DNA from: Stratiolaelaps scimitus
Lineage: Eukaryota > Arthropoda > Arachnida > Mesostigmata > Laelapidae
Reading direction: 5' to 3'
DNA length: 64,000 bases
Assembly (NCBI GenBank): GCA_019614645.1
Contig: JABWDB010000019.1
Span: 2,960,501-3,024,500, forward strand
Shown: one piece after another, positions 29,881-41,880 of the stretch
Layout of the letters: every line of letters starts with the position of its first letter
How positions within the stretch are numbered: position 1 is the stretch's first letter
Program-made: the position numbers and the translations under genes
Notes under the pieces: model-generated
What the model saw: the letters and a program-made list of their open reading frames with translations, nothing else
Told to the model about the DNA's origin: nothing
The model's database searches: none

Positions 29881-30607
29881 TGAGCTGTCAGAAGTTAAAC
29901 AGCGTCATTGTTTTCTGGATCGATTTGAGAGTGTCACCAGTGGCCTCCGTGGACGCCACCAGGAATCCCTGTACTTTTTTTGAGAGGAGGAAATTTTCTT
30001 CAAACGCACGGACACTACCAGAGACAGTCAAATCTCCCAGGAGTCCCCGTGCCGTGGGGCTGCAACGGTCCGGACTGCGTGCTTGATCTAAGTTGCATAC
30101 TTTTCATGACCCAGTACTGTGCCAAGTAAAGGTAAACTTCGGCAAAGGATCTAAACAGTGCTAGCTTCCTCGGACCAGCCGGAAAGCTTTCAAGTAACAC
30201 TTCGGCGCTGAGAACGGTAACTCCAACCGTGTAAAATGAATAAATCTGCCGTCGGCGTGTGGTGGCGATAACACCAAGAAGGAGTCGTGTTTTCCATTCT
30301 CCTTTAGAGCCGTCTGTTACATTATCTGGCTCCCAACGTTGGTCACAGCCCACTCAAGAAGCAGAGCTCCCTAGTGAACGGAGAACGGCGCCGTCTGAAC
30401 GCGATACCATTTTTCGGACGTGAGGATACGTGCCTGCGTCCGTCTCGACTCTCGACAGAAAGGTATAAGAGTTTCGTGATGCGCAAAGCGCAGGCCAGTA
30501 ACTGTGCTCAGTGGAGATCGACGCTAAGCTGATTTCGTGGGCGGTGTCGGTGCTGCGGTTGGGGGAGCAGCTAGAACATTTGAATGCTCGATTCGATGAA
30601 ACCCTCG

Positions 30608-31279
30608 TTTTTTTTTTTTTATGTGGACCACCCCTTGTGGGTGGCAAGTTTATTAAGACAAAATTATGGAACATGTACACGATTGCTTCGTGATTTTTGG
30701 CTGTGCTTTCCCTTTTACAGACGCGCTTGCCGGGCCATCTCCGCACGCTCCTTGCGCGAGATGACCTCCTCTGCAAACCCTTGCACTGCTTCCCACTTTT
30801 CTGCACTCTCCAGCATATGCTGTATTAAGTTCTGAGTGGTTACGTTGTCTCTCATCCTCCGTTCCATCTTGAGTCTTTCCTCTTGAAAAGCGTCACACTT
30901 CAGCAGTGTATGTTCTGCGACGTCCTCTGCCTCGCTGTCGCAGTGGACACAGAAGGGCGATTCTACCTTCTTAAATTTATGAAGGTATTTCGCAAAACAC
31001 CCGTGCCCGCCGAGCAACTGGGTCAGTCTGTAGGTGGTTTCACCATGTTCTCGGTGGAACCACCCGCTTAGGTCGGGGATGATGGACTTGGTCCATCTCG
31101 ACGTTTCTCCCTGATCCCACTCTGCTTGCATCTCTCTGATGCTTTCATTTCTTACTGCCACTGGGCCGGCATTGGGGGCTCTGCCCAACTTGGCCCTTTC
31201 TTCTACCTTCAGGTCCCAAGGGACCATCCGGCTCAGGACCAGGGCCGTGAGGGTGGCCGTGGTCCTGAGCCGGATGGTC
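30608..31279 (-). pseudogene. R1-clade LINE 3' fragment with poly(A)
   Basis: The minus-strand frame 31227-30715 reads MVPWDLKVEERAK, SRWTKSIIPDLSGWF, then a C-terminal zinc-knuckle pattern CVHCDSEAEDVAEHTLLKC. These are the C-terminal features of R1-clade ORF2 and match the element at 53.9-57 kb (CVLC and HTLLEC). The 3' UTR has AATAAA and ends in a 13-base A run at 30620-30608. It is 5'-truncated; at the truncation point is a 20-bp inverted duplication of its own sequence. Confidence 0.8.
31222..31279. repeat. Perfect 20-bp inverted repeat at a LINE 5' truncation
   Basis: GACCATCCGGCTCAGGACCA at 31222-31241 is exactly complementary to 31260-31279, with an 18-nt spacer. One arm is R1 coding sequence (ALVLSRMV); the other is an extra inverted copy. 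Confidence 0.9.
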
Positions 31280-31284
31280 TCTGG

Positions 31285-31345
31285 TGTTGGAATTGGAATG
31301 TCTCTGGTGCTGTCCGCGAGTTTGACGAAAATTTCCTCCTCTCAC
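31285..31345 (+). mobile_element. Dispersed poly(A) retroposon 3' fragment
   Basis: GGAATGTCTCTGGTGCTGTC through GAAAATTTCCTCCTCTCACA, the 3' terminal 60 bp of the retroposon. Confidence 0.6.
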
Positions 31346-33041
31346 AATAAGAAGGATTAGTCGTAGCGTTTCCAAGCAGCGGTGCGACACGACAAAGGCC
31401 GCACAGGCAGAAGGCCACGAATTCAGACCTCAGAAAGACATTCGCACGAAGCACGACAGTATAAATGACGTTCTATACCTCTGTCACAATTTCGACAGAT
31501 AACTAGACTTATGGATACGTGAAGACGTCTGAAAGAAAAAAGACGCATAAAGCACCAGTATAGGTACGAATGTTCTTTCGTGTCTTACTAAATTTGTTAT
31601 TTCAACTGGAATATGACTGAAGGAGGCAGTTGACCGGCTAGATATGAATCACAAGCTTGAGCTCCGTATTGAAACCTCCCGCCAAGTACCACCGGTACGG
31701 GAGAGGTTTGAGCCATTGCAAAACAAAGATACGTCTCAGTTTTTCTCATGCTGAAAACAGCGACGTTATCTTACACCGCTTAGATAAAACTATCTGGGAA
31801 TCGTTGCGGAGTCTAATTGAAATGCATGGCCAGAGAAGTTCTAGCTATATAAGGCTGAAAACATGATGGCTCTTTGGTTAAAGAAGTTTAGCTGAAATTG
31901 CACAATGTACATTCTATTAGAAATGTTTTTCACAAGGTGTGCCCGTCTTTTAGTTTCCAATATAACCTTGTTTACAGTAAATAGTTTGTCCACATGTTGA
32001 AACGTGAGGAAAAAGACGTTCTGTAAAGCTCATACGAACTTTATTTTGCTGTTTGCATAAACAAAAAATATTTGATTTCAGGCTCTAGCCTTGTACGCTG
32101 GCCTCGATGCGTGGTCGATCTCACTGTTAAGACGCATTTCTGAAACAAGGAATATTTTAACAGTGTTATCTATTCGAGACATCTTTTACATTTTATCCAA
32201 TTGTATCTGAATTAGGTATCGTGTTGTTGTATAATATGAACGTGCTGTCTCTGTTGTTAAAGGGGCATGATTGAGCCCTTATACGAGTAATTGAGTTAGA
32301 GCAAATCTCAGCACATGCTCTATCTAACAAAATAGTGGTTCTCGTTTTAGCCTAAACACAGTGTTTCCATTCGTTTATTAGCTTGGATTTCTCCTAATTC
32401 ACTTCTAATAAATTTTCAGCTGGGTTTATTAGCTATTGATCTGACAATTTCGTGATGTACAGGCCGCTTGTCTGAACGCACTGTCTGCCTTTTCTACCAG
32501 ACTTGGGCATCTTAACCTCAGCGATATTTCTCTAGAGTATAGAGGGGCTTCTGTATCTCATCGTCTGCCCATAGTGAAACCAAGACAAATATCGCTTTGT
32601 AACTTAGGGATTGTAAGTGACCAAGGAGGTGAATGGCATCTATTACTACGCTGTGATCACTATTGATTCCCTATGGACAAAGTTGCTGTAGAATCACTCT
32701 ACTTCGTCATTAGGTCGGAGCCAACTTCATTGCTGCTTTGGAAAGTTAATAAAAGCTGTTGTTCACCTCTACATGCTTGATTAGTCGCCGTTGATAAGTG
32801 AAAACGTATTAGAGAGTTGTTGAGAGTGAAGTAAGACTCGATGTGTATAGGCGGTTGGGGAGCGATTTGTAGAAATTCGGTGCTTTTTATGGGCAGCCCT
32901 GAAAGCGACTTCACATGTTATGTTAGTCTATCTAAGCAAATACAAACCTCTGTGCCAGCTTATAATGCAAGGATGAGTTCCCTTAAGAGTCCTGGTATAC
33001 GGCTGACTGAAAAGCAAATAAGCATTAAGGTTCTCAGAGCA

Positions 33042-33044
<3 letters not shown>

Positions 33045-33076
<32 letters not shown>
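33045..33076. repeat. (TA)n microsatellite
   Basis: A pure TA run; the paralogous site at 22328-22352 carries a shorter interrupted run. Confidence 0.9.
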
Positions 33077-33079
<3 letters not shown>

Positions 33080-33318
33080 CTATAATAATTCCCAGCACCC
33101 ACGTTATACTGCGAGGTTTTTCACACTCCCTGGCAAAAAGAGTTTACTGGGCGAATTCGATTATACATAAAGCCGTATATTGAATCATCTTAACTCGGTT
33201 CGATTTGGTTGAATAAGTTGCCGCATTTCTCAATACGAATTCAGCATATGTAATCCATATTCTATAAAAGAAGAGCTCCTACAAGTATTTCAGATACAAA
33301 ATAAATGCTTACACTTGC

Positions 33319-35760
33319 TCAATCATGATCTTTAATGCTGATTTCTTTGCCTAGTTTAATTGCTACATATTCGCGACAATGTGCCTTGTTATCTAAATTG
33401 TTGTTAAACGGCATCTTCTCTCTCATATCAACGAGAAAGTTTATATATGTCATTTATTTTATTATTTTATTTCTAGGTTAGAAAAAGAGGTTTCTAGAAC
33501 CTGTAATGAATGACGGTGTACTTACTCAAATTGGTAATCAAACCAAAGACATAGATGAGAGTTGCCGCTAAGCCCCCCTAAATCGAAACAAAGTTTCTAT
33601 TAATTAAACTGTTAAAAGTCGGGGCCACTTTTATCCAAAGAAACATTTCTTAGCGCGCTTAGGAGCTTCCCATGTTCGCTTCAGTGTTATAACTAATTAT
33701 AGTGAGTGAACTAAAATGATACCTTGATGCAGACACGATGAGTTCACCAAATTACTAATTATACCCCTCTAGCTTCATATACCTAAATCTATTTTTGTTA
33801 AAAGGGAAGTATTAAATATTAATAATGTGATAAAATATATTTTTAATTAAGGGATAAACAAAGCATTTGTCTTAAGGCAACAACGGAGAGGGTGGCCTTG
33901 GCATGCCAGCCATTCTAAGGTGCCGGGGCTTGCGGAGCACAAACCACTACCGGTGAACCAGAAGCGCCGCAGTGGCTCCGCAAAGGCAAATAGGAACATA
34001 AATGCCGCTTTTAGATGGTCCCATGGAACATCCACACGAAGTGAAAAGTGCATCTAGTGCTTTTCAAGTCACAATTAAGATATATGAGCATGCACATCAT
34101 GTGAATATTTCACATCATTAAGGGGCTAGTCTATGTCAAATGATTGGTGGTCATGCAACCATATGTGGTGGTCATCAGGCTAAAGTGCCTGTTTGTCTAA
34201 ACATATTCACTGCTAGTCCATGGGTTATGTCTAGCATCGCGTTTGTTGTGCTTCGTATTGTAGAGTATGGAGTAGACGTTCAACTTCTCCACCTCACCGT
34301 GTCCAAGTCGAATCTAATACCCGTATATTCTACGCGCAAGGCGGAAAAGCGGCACATCCGTGTCATACAACACTCCACTAGACGAGGCATGATCAATTCC
34401 ATGGCAGACATATATGAAATTGTAGTTAATGGAGTACACTTATGGAACATGCTGTTGTCGTAGTGGTCGATGCGTAGTGTGATGTGAGAATCAAGTTATC
34501 AATCAAGTCTTGGGCGAATGTTATAAGACGATTTATCAATATAATATGCCCAGAAGAAAATTCTAGTTAGCGTTTAGCAGTGACGCGGGGGAAAATATAG
34601 GCGGACAAGAATACAGGTACGTGCCTGAATATTCTCACAGCGGACTGTCCGATGTAGGGTCTGTGTTTGTATTGTGTATGTTCCCATGTTTTATAACGCT
34701 AGGGTTGTAGCCCGTATATTCGTAACTTGTCGAACCATGACCATGAGCTGTACGAATATTTTGACCAAATTACATTCACATCCGAATAATAAGTCTCTCA
34801 TTTCTCGGCGAATTTCACTGTTTAACTAGTACCGCAAACATAGAGGGCCTTTTCTTCATCGCAACTCACAAGTGCAATCAAAGACACATAGCATATTTTG
34901 CATTATACAACACATCTTCTACGAATCAATTGATGCTGAAATGGGGATGCCTGGGGGACAGCCATCTATTCGTGATCGTGTCGACCCTTGTCACTGTGTT
35001 CATTAGCCTTATTAGTTTGACACTTAGTCATAGTTTATGGACAAATCGCATCGCTATTTAGTCCTCCCGAAGCATCATAACAGAGAATATTAACAGTAGA
35101 TAGTTGCTGAACAAAAACGGATGGTTATTTCAGAGAGTGATACGCCATTTACATGCGACAGAACTTAAGAGCCGGCGCCGTATAACTTCTTGTCACTATG
35201 GGTCATTGTACTTTTAGAAACATAACGACATAGGACTTACATTAACGGAGCCATTTTGCAGAACATTGTCGACTCCGCTCGTTACATTGCTCACAATTCC
35301 CGCGAGTCCGTCCGCTACGTTTTCCACAATTCCCGCGACTGTGCGCGTTGCATTCGTAAAAATTTTTTTGAGATTGGCTTGATATGATAGGTGTTTATGA
35401 TAGGTGGTCGTCGACTTTCCCGTGAGTGCGCCCGCTACGTTTTCCACAACTCCCGCGACTGCGCCCGTTGCATTCTTCACAATTCCCCCGACTTCGCCCG
35501 TTACCTGCTTAACAACTCCCGTGAGTGCGTCTATGTCCAGAAAACCTCCCTGAAGACCATCTGTATATAAATAGAGAATATGCAATGAAATTAAACTCGA
35601 AATTTGACATCACACCACTTTCTCACGACATTTAAGCTCTATACAAAGACGAAATGACAACTGCCTGAAAATACCAATTAGATCGGGCGTTAGAATGTAT
35701 GCACTTACGATTTCCGATGATACACGCCCAGCAGACGAAGACAATGATAAGATGCTTCAT
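33319..35760 (-). CDS. Undecad-family secreted protein gene B (four exons)
   Basis: Proposed minus-strand exons: 35760-35709, 35560-35241, 33577-33526 and 33350-33319; total 456 nt, 151 codons plus stop, with phases 1, 0, 1. Exon 1 has the same signal peptide as gene A, MKHLIIVFVCWACIIGN. Exon 2 (320 nt, against 206 in gene A) carries 11-residue modules including GIVKNATGAVA and GVVENVAGALT, then a non-repetitive insert (TTYHKHLSYQANLKK) and further modules (GIVENVADGLA). N-x-T sequons recur. Exon 3 is 52 nt and encodes GGLAATLIYVFGLITNL. Exon 4 encodes KEISIKDHD and stops. Introns and flanks are nearly identical to gene A while exons 2 and 3 differ in length and residues. Predicted secreted, amphipathic, cysteine-free after the signal peptide; function unknown. 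Confidence 0.6.
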
Positions 35761-36237
35761 GTTAGTGGATAACCAAACGGCGTTCACCTTCTCGTTGGCA
35801 AACTGTGCTCTGGTATTGTAGAATGGAGCGGTATCACAGCGTATCTGAGCTTGACGGGAAACTCGGAGCACATGTGGTAGATTTAGCGTTGTCGACGGTT
35901 CAAGTTTAAATAAATCAGTCCCACCAGTATCAAATAATGACGTTTCGATGAGATGCGAGATGGTGGAGCATAAGAAGAAGGCGAACGACACGCCCATTTT
36001 GTCGATCCCATTTTGACGCAGACAGTCCAAATTTGTCAAACCTCTGATTGGCTGCTGCCAGCTGTTCCTCTGTTCTTATTTTATTCTATGTACAGGCTGA
36101 TTGCCTTCCTCATATAGGTGTCAGCCCAACGCAGTTCACTCTGTGGTTAAAACCTATGACCAAGTTCTAGGACATAGTTACACGATCTCGATATCCGTAA
36201 TAGGCTGTAGAGACAGAAACATGTTCGATCTCGGTTA

Positions 36238-36242
36238 TTGTG
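36238..36242. repeat. Target-site duplication, left copy
   Basis: TTGTG immediately precedes the left LTR and recurs at 42979-42983. The empty site is preserved in related DNA at 27410-27440 and 44390-44420 (GGTTATTGTGGGTGAACTCA). Confidence 0.85.
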
Positions 36243-36574
36243 TGTGGGGAAAGGGGAGGGGCCGCGGTATCGCAGTCCTTAATTCCTAATTCACAGTGGC
36301 TCGGATCGTATAGTGTTAAGTGTACGCGTGCTACTCTGTCGGATGGTTGGCTAACGGCTTACACCTAGCGCCTAACTACGCAAGGAAGACACGGATTTTT
36401 CTCTCTACATGGAGACACTGGCGTCTGTGCTCTCTACATCTCTGCATGTGTTCTGTCATGTTCACAGCAGACGCCTGTATTTATTTATCACAAGGGTACA
36501 TTTCTCCTGCACGTTTCAACACAATCGTGCAACTTCCACCAATACAACTATTCTATTCAACACAATATTTCACA
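36243..36574 (-). repeat. BEL element 3' LTR
   Basis: 332 bp, plus-strand termini TGTGGGGAAA and ATATTTCACA. Identical to the other LTR except GGAGACAC here for GGACACAC there. Confidence 0.93.
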
Positions 36575-36802
36575 GTCCACCTAGATGGGCGGACGGGTAG
36601 TGCACCCATCTACTCCTTTGTTTAAATCAGAGAGAAAAAGGAGGATAATTAGTTTTTATAAAATTATATTCTTAAGATCGTACAAGCCCATGAGGGCGCA
36701 GTCCATGTTATCATTATTGAATTATTGTAACACAAGTAGTATTGCTCTGACGTAACGCAATTATTCATTCTCGGGTCATTATTACTAGGGACGAAGGTGT
36801 TA

Positions 36803-38029
36803 TTATTCTACAACTTCCAGCGGATGCAATAATTGAGCGGCACGCCTCGACTGGTAGCCATTAACAAAACGGACTCCGTATGTGCGAACGACGCCGTCCC
36901 GTCCCGGATAAGCTTCGGTTACGCGTACCAAGTTCCATTTGACGCGCGGGAGGTTATCCTCCTTGAGCAGGCATACGTCACCTACCCGGATCTCGCGCGC
37001 GCGTCCCACCGCGCCAGCCTGTGCAGATCGGAGCATCAGTAGGTACTCTCGGAACCAGCGCACCGACAACGCCCGATAATAGTTAGTACGCCGTAGCAGG
37101 GCTGTACGCAGCGTTTCAGCGTCCAGCGGTCTCGCAGGTAGCGCTCCGTTCGGGCCCAACGCGTCCAGGGGTAGATCCGACGCCAACGGGTTTCCCACCG
37201 GGCCACCATGCATGAACTGTGCCGGTGTGATCGGACGTGGGGCATCAGCGTTGCTGTCGGCGTATGTGAGCGGTCGATTGTTCACCACGGCGGCGAGCTC
37301 GGCGACAATGGTCCGCAGCTCCTCGTAGCCGATTAAGCTGCGGCCCAGAGTCTTCCGGAGTGCCACCTTGACCGTTCCGACTAGGCGCTCATAGTACCCT
37401 CCATGCCAGGGTGCCTTGGGACAGTTAAATGTCCACTCCACTCGCCGCGCGGAAAGGAGCTCACGGCAGGCAGGATCACGTAGGCTGTTGAACAGGCGCT
37501 TGAATTCCGTTGCGGCCTTCACGAAGGAGCGTCCATTATCAGAGTTAATGCTCGCGCATCCCGGTTGTGCTGCCAGGAACCGACGCACAGCGAGCAGCGT
37601 GTCGGGAGTTGCCATCGCCGGCACCAGCTCCAGGTGTATCGCGCGTGTGGCGGCACACGTGAAGAGCGCGATATATGTCTTCGCTGCTCCCTCTCGACCG
37701 CGGACAAAAAATGGACCACAGAAGTCCAGCCCAGTTGACTTGAAGGGCACGACGAGTGACGCCCGTTCCGTCGGCAGCGGTGGCTGCACCTGGCTCGCGG
37801 CCGGTCCGTGGGCCATCCGACAAGTTACGCAGCGGTGTAACAGGCTCTTGATCACCTGCCGCCCTCTCGAGATCCAGTACCGTTGACGCAGTGCGGTGAG
37901 GATGACGTTGGCGCCGAAATGCGCGTTTGTACGGTGGTGGTATATGATCAGCAGACGAGCGAGAGGGGCCTGACCGGGGACGACGACTGGGTTGGCTTCG
38001 TCGTATGTAATCCTTTGTGCCGTGCTCAA
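36803..38029 (-). pseudogene. BEL integrase and C-terminal domain
   Basis: HHCC zinc-binding segment (HHRTNAH through RCVTC), then catalytic DDE core: LDFCGPFF (first Asp), INSDNGRSFV (second Asp) and YYERLVGTVK (Glu), followed by VVNNRPLTY and a C-terminal VGDVCLLKEDNLPRVKW segment. This part is intact for 408 codons but is cut off from RT by the upstream TAG. Integrase would insert element cDNA into host DNA. Confidence 0.88.
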
Positions 38030-38092
38030 CCGAGTTTTGATTCGCAGTAATCCGCTGTCGTCGAGAAATAGCTGATATCGTGCAAGGGGGGA

Positions 38093-39193
38093 CTAGCTCG
38101 GTGGCCTCTCGCCGCGACAATAGGCATCACGCTCTTCCTTGAGGTGTAGCTCCTGGGTCCACCGTGCGAGAAGAATCTCGGCCTGAGAGCGGAGCGCAGT
38201 GGGGGACAGGGGCCTCTGACGACGCATACGGCGGGTGGCGGCAAGTATAAGTGCCACCACTCGCGATACCGTCTGTAGCGAACTAAACCTCGATATGTCA
38301 ACCAGTGGCTCGCGGATGACTACCGGAGCGATAACGATCCGTTGCTCAACGACCGCCTCTGGTTCTATCTCACCAGCGCTCCTTAGTTTGCGGCATGGCC
38401 GCTCCTCGATCGGGTTGCGGAGCCATCGGGGCCCATGCCACCACTCATCGTTCTCTTTGAGCTGTTCGGCAGTGACCCCGCGGGTTGCGAAATCTGCCAC
38501 ATTCTCGTTGCCGTCGACGTGGTACCACTCCTCGGCAGGTGCTACGCGCTGGATCTCAGCAACCCGATTGCACACGAATTCTTTCCAGCGCGTCGGTCTC
38601 TCCACGGTGCACCAGTGGTACACCGTGGACGAATCGGTGTAATGCACTACGCTGTCCACCTTAACGGCCAGCCGTTTCAACAGGAACGCACGTAAGCGCG
38701 TCGCTATTACAGCCGCCATGAGTTCCAGGCGCGGTAGTGTCATCGCTTTACGGGGGGCGAGTCGGGATTTCGACATTACTAATGCGCAGTCGCCTGTACC
38801 ATCGTCGTAGATCGACAACAAATAAGCAACTGCAGCATATGCCGTCACCGACGCGTCCCCGAAGACATGGAGCTCGTACCTGGCCACAGGCCGATTCGGG
38901 CAGTGATAGTGTCGCGGGATCCGCAGACTACAGAGTGGTTCGACTTCGGCGGCCCATCCCTTGAATTTTTTAAGAGCCGTAGTCGGCAGCGGCTGGTCCC
39001 ATTTGAGGTCTTCCTGCCACAGCTCCTGAATCAGCCTTTTCCCCCGGAGTGTGAACGGGCCAACCACCCGATGGGGTCGAACACGGATGCGACGAACCTG
39101 AGAACTGTTCTCTTCGTGGCCGCTTGTATTTCGCCGCCTTCTCTTCCGAGCGATGCCAGCTGCACCTTGAGCACGTCTTGCGTTGGCGCCCAT
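38093..39193 (-). pseudogene. BEL RNase H region, ends at an in-frame TAG
   Basis: After a non-homologous start the frame carries GPFTLRGKRLIQELWQEDL, RNase H acidic motifs in VFGDASVTAYAAV, LPRLELMAAV and HYTDSSTVYHW, the NENVADFATRG motif and the linker to integrase. The stop TAG at 38095-38093 is in the same frame as the integrase segment that follows, so it is a second nonsense codon. Confidence 0.85.
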
Positions 39194-39519
39194 GCGATTC
39201 CTAGCACCTTGAGTAGTGCGCCTTCGACGGCGCAGGCCTCAGCAGCCTCGATGCCAAGTTGACGAAGATGCTCGACGACTACCGGAGAATTAGTTTTCCA
39301 TTTCGCGAGCTTCATTCCAGCGGAGTCGAACCACGCGATCACCTTGTCGATGTAAGCAATCGCCTCTGTTTCACTCTGAAAACTACGGCACGAGTCATCG
39401 TGGTACTGAAACTCTCCCAGTCGCATCGAGTCGTCCGGGTCCACTCGCTTGAATAAGCGTCGCAAGGTGGCTGCAAGGAGGAGGCCACTCGGGGCAGCAC
39501 CCCAAGTGACCCGGCGCAT
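39031..39519 (-). pseudogene. BEL RT, middle segment
   Basis: Continues RT in the same frame after the TAG: RRVTWGAAPSGLLLAATLRR, then YHDD where BEL elements normally have YVDD, followed by VLGIAWAPTQDVL and SVFDPIGWL. The frame is lost after FDPIGWL; the natural continuation (GPFTLRGKRLIQELW) lies in another frame, so a one-base shift occurs at about 39050-39065. Confidence 0.8.
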
Positions 39520-39522
39520 CTG

Positions 39523-41880
39523 CTAGCAGCTGATCGCCCTATCTTCGGGCCCTTGCCAAAGAAACCGGAAGTACGGTCGGTCTGACTCCCTAAGGTTCAG
39601 CATCATATACGCACGAGACACATCGGCTGATACAGCAACTCGATGAAGCCGGAAGTTGATGAGGAGATTCACCACGTCAGGGTTCAGATTGGGCCCAGGT
39701 AACAGATGGTTGTTAAGCGACGTTTTACCCGGTCCAGCAGCTGAGCAATCAAATACAATCCGCCATTTCTGCTGTCCCTTGTCGTCCTGCGTGACCACCT
39801 GGTGGTGTGGCATATGGTAGGTACCATCCACCTGCCCGGCTGAGTTAACGTCAAAGTCCGTCACCAGTTCTGCGTGCCCCTCGCGGACGAACGCCATGAT
39901 TTCTTCCTGATACCGCGCAAAGGTCGGGGGGTCCCTTTCCAATGCACGGCGCTTGCTATTCAGACCACGTAGAGCTAGATCGAGGTTGTTGGTGAGCGAC
40001 GATATAGAGGCTCGCTTGGGCATCACCACAGTGTACGAGTTACCATCATACACCAGCCCCTCTTCGAACTGCCGGACGGCATCCGCTTCCTCCACCGACA
40101 GCATTGCAGGCGGGGAATCCTGTATACCAATCGCTTCGGTGCTCCACAACTTCTCGAGGTCGCGGGCCGGTTTCGACAACACGGCGGCACAACATACCGG
40201 GTGGGCCCGCAAGTCCACCGAGTCAATCGGTCGCCTGGTTGCACCTCCGACGATCCAACCAAATTTTGATTTCGATGCCAGTAGCGTCTTCGTCACATTG
40301 AGCATAGCCTTTCCGACGAATTGATAGAAGTAATCCATACCGATGAGTAATTCGGGTGCCGGCGCTCGAGCATCTCCAAGGTAAGACTGGTCGGCAAGCG
40401 GGTATTTCTGGCCGAACTTACGAATAGCTTGCAGCACATTCGGGGTACAGTTGTTCGACGGGTTGACATTAAATTCGTACGCGAAGGCAGCGAGGTCGAT
40501 ACCGCCAGAATCACCTTGGCATCCACCTACACGAAGGCGATATCGATCAGCTGTGAACGCATTGTTTCCGTTGATGCCGCGGATGTCGAGGTCCTCACGA
40601 CCAATTGGCTGTAGCCCATGAAGTCGTTTGACAACAGCTGGTGCCACAAAGCTGATCATACTGCCGGGATCTAAGAATACGCGCACCGGTGTTTCAGTGC
40701 CTGCGTACGACACTCGCGCGGATGCGGTCATCAATAGCACTGATGTCTCGCAAACCGCCGGCGCGGACCCCGTGGGAATCACGGATGAAACAGATTGACC
40801 AGTCCGCGGGCCCGGGTGCATCGATGTGTAATGCTCCCGCGATTTGCACCATTGGCACTGACCCTGCACACCCTCGCACCGTTGACCACGCGTGTGTTTC
40901 CTCCAAAGGCACACATGGCACCTCGAGTTTTTGTCGAGCACAGCCTTACGCTGCTGCAGCGTCATGTCACTCGTGCATCGTGATGGTCGGTGTTCCCTGC
41001 TGGCGCAGAACATGCACGGCCTTTGCAACTGCTGTGGCCTGACGGCGGCCGCTGCTGTGGTCGAATGCCTGATGATCGGCGGCTGCCAGGCGGCGCACCG
41101 CTGATTTCTGTCCAAAGGTCGTGTGTTCTGCTTCCGCTGTTGCTGCTGTACATTGCCACCGATTGTCAGCCTGTCACGCTCCAACTCCTCAAGAGACACC
41201 GTATATGCACGCAACCAGTTTGTCAGATGTCGCAAGCGTTTAACTACTATGATGGGCAGTTGGGATTCTGGCAGTCCATCAGCTGTTCGCGCCGGCCCGG
41301 GCTCTTCGTATTCACGGTCTCGGAGCCGTTCCCTGTCGACATCAAACACCAACTGTTGGGGCAACTCCTTTCGCACGTTCCTCAAAAATGGTATGGCATA
41401 CGCCTCCTCATTTACACCAAAGGCGTTCAACTGTAACGCCGTGGCCTGAATGTGATTCAATACAGCTCTCAACCCCACGGCATCATTAGTACCACGTACA
41501 CTAGGCACAGCACTGATGCGGTCAGTCGCTCGTTGTAGCTCGTGGTCGGGCCTCGCGTAGTTCTCGTCGAGAAGTGTTAATGCCACCTCGAAGTTCGCGT
41601 CAATCAGCTCTAGACTCTCCACAAGTGCGCGGGGCGGGCCACGCAGTTTCGCGATCAGAGCCAGCAATCGCTCCGTACCCGAGGCGTGCGGTCGTCTCGC
41701 CAGCCAAGCAGAGAGCTGAGCGCGGAACAGCCTGTAGTTGCTGTTGTTGGCCCCAGAGAACGGTTCAATTTCTATTGTTTCGGGGTGTGCCGCAGACAAT
41801 GGCAACATCACTTCGGAGGTTGGTGGAGTCAGCGTGGTCGCTGCCACCACTTGGGGCCCGCCTGGGACCACGAAGGCCAT
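39523..41880 (-). pseudogene. BEL gag-protease-RT segment, ends at an in-frame TAG
   Basis: Encodes IEIEPFSGANNSNYRLF (gag DUF1759-like), two cysteine/histidine clusters (CMFCASREHRPSRC and CHVCLWRKHTRGQRC), an aspartic protease of the A17 type with VFLDPGSMISFV (D-P-G where D-S-G is usual), then RT with KWRIVFDCSA and motif A as SADVSRAYMMLNL. It stops at TAG 39525-39523 just after EDRAISC. The same frame continues beyond the stop with QMRRVTWGAAPSG, so this is a nonsense codon inside RT, not the natural end. Confidence 0.85.

Noticed and set aside
34140..34463. 107-codon plus-strand frame
   Set aside because: The matching region in unit 1 (23.6-24.2 kb) is interrupted by about 280 bp and frameshifted, and no domain is visible.
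36833..38695. Several plus-strand frames of 70-156 codons in the BEL element
   Set aside because: All are shadows of the GC-rich integrase and RNase H coding sequence.
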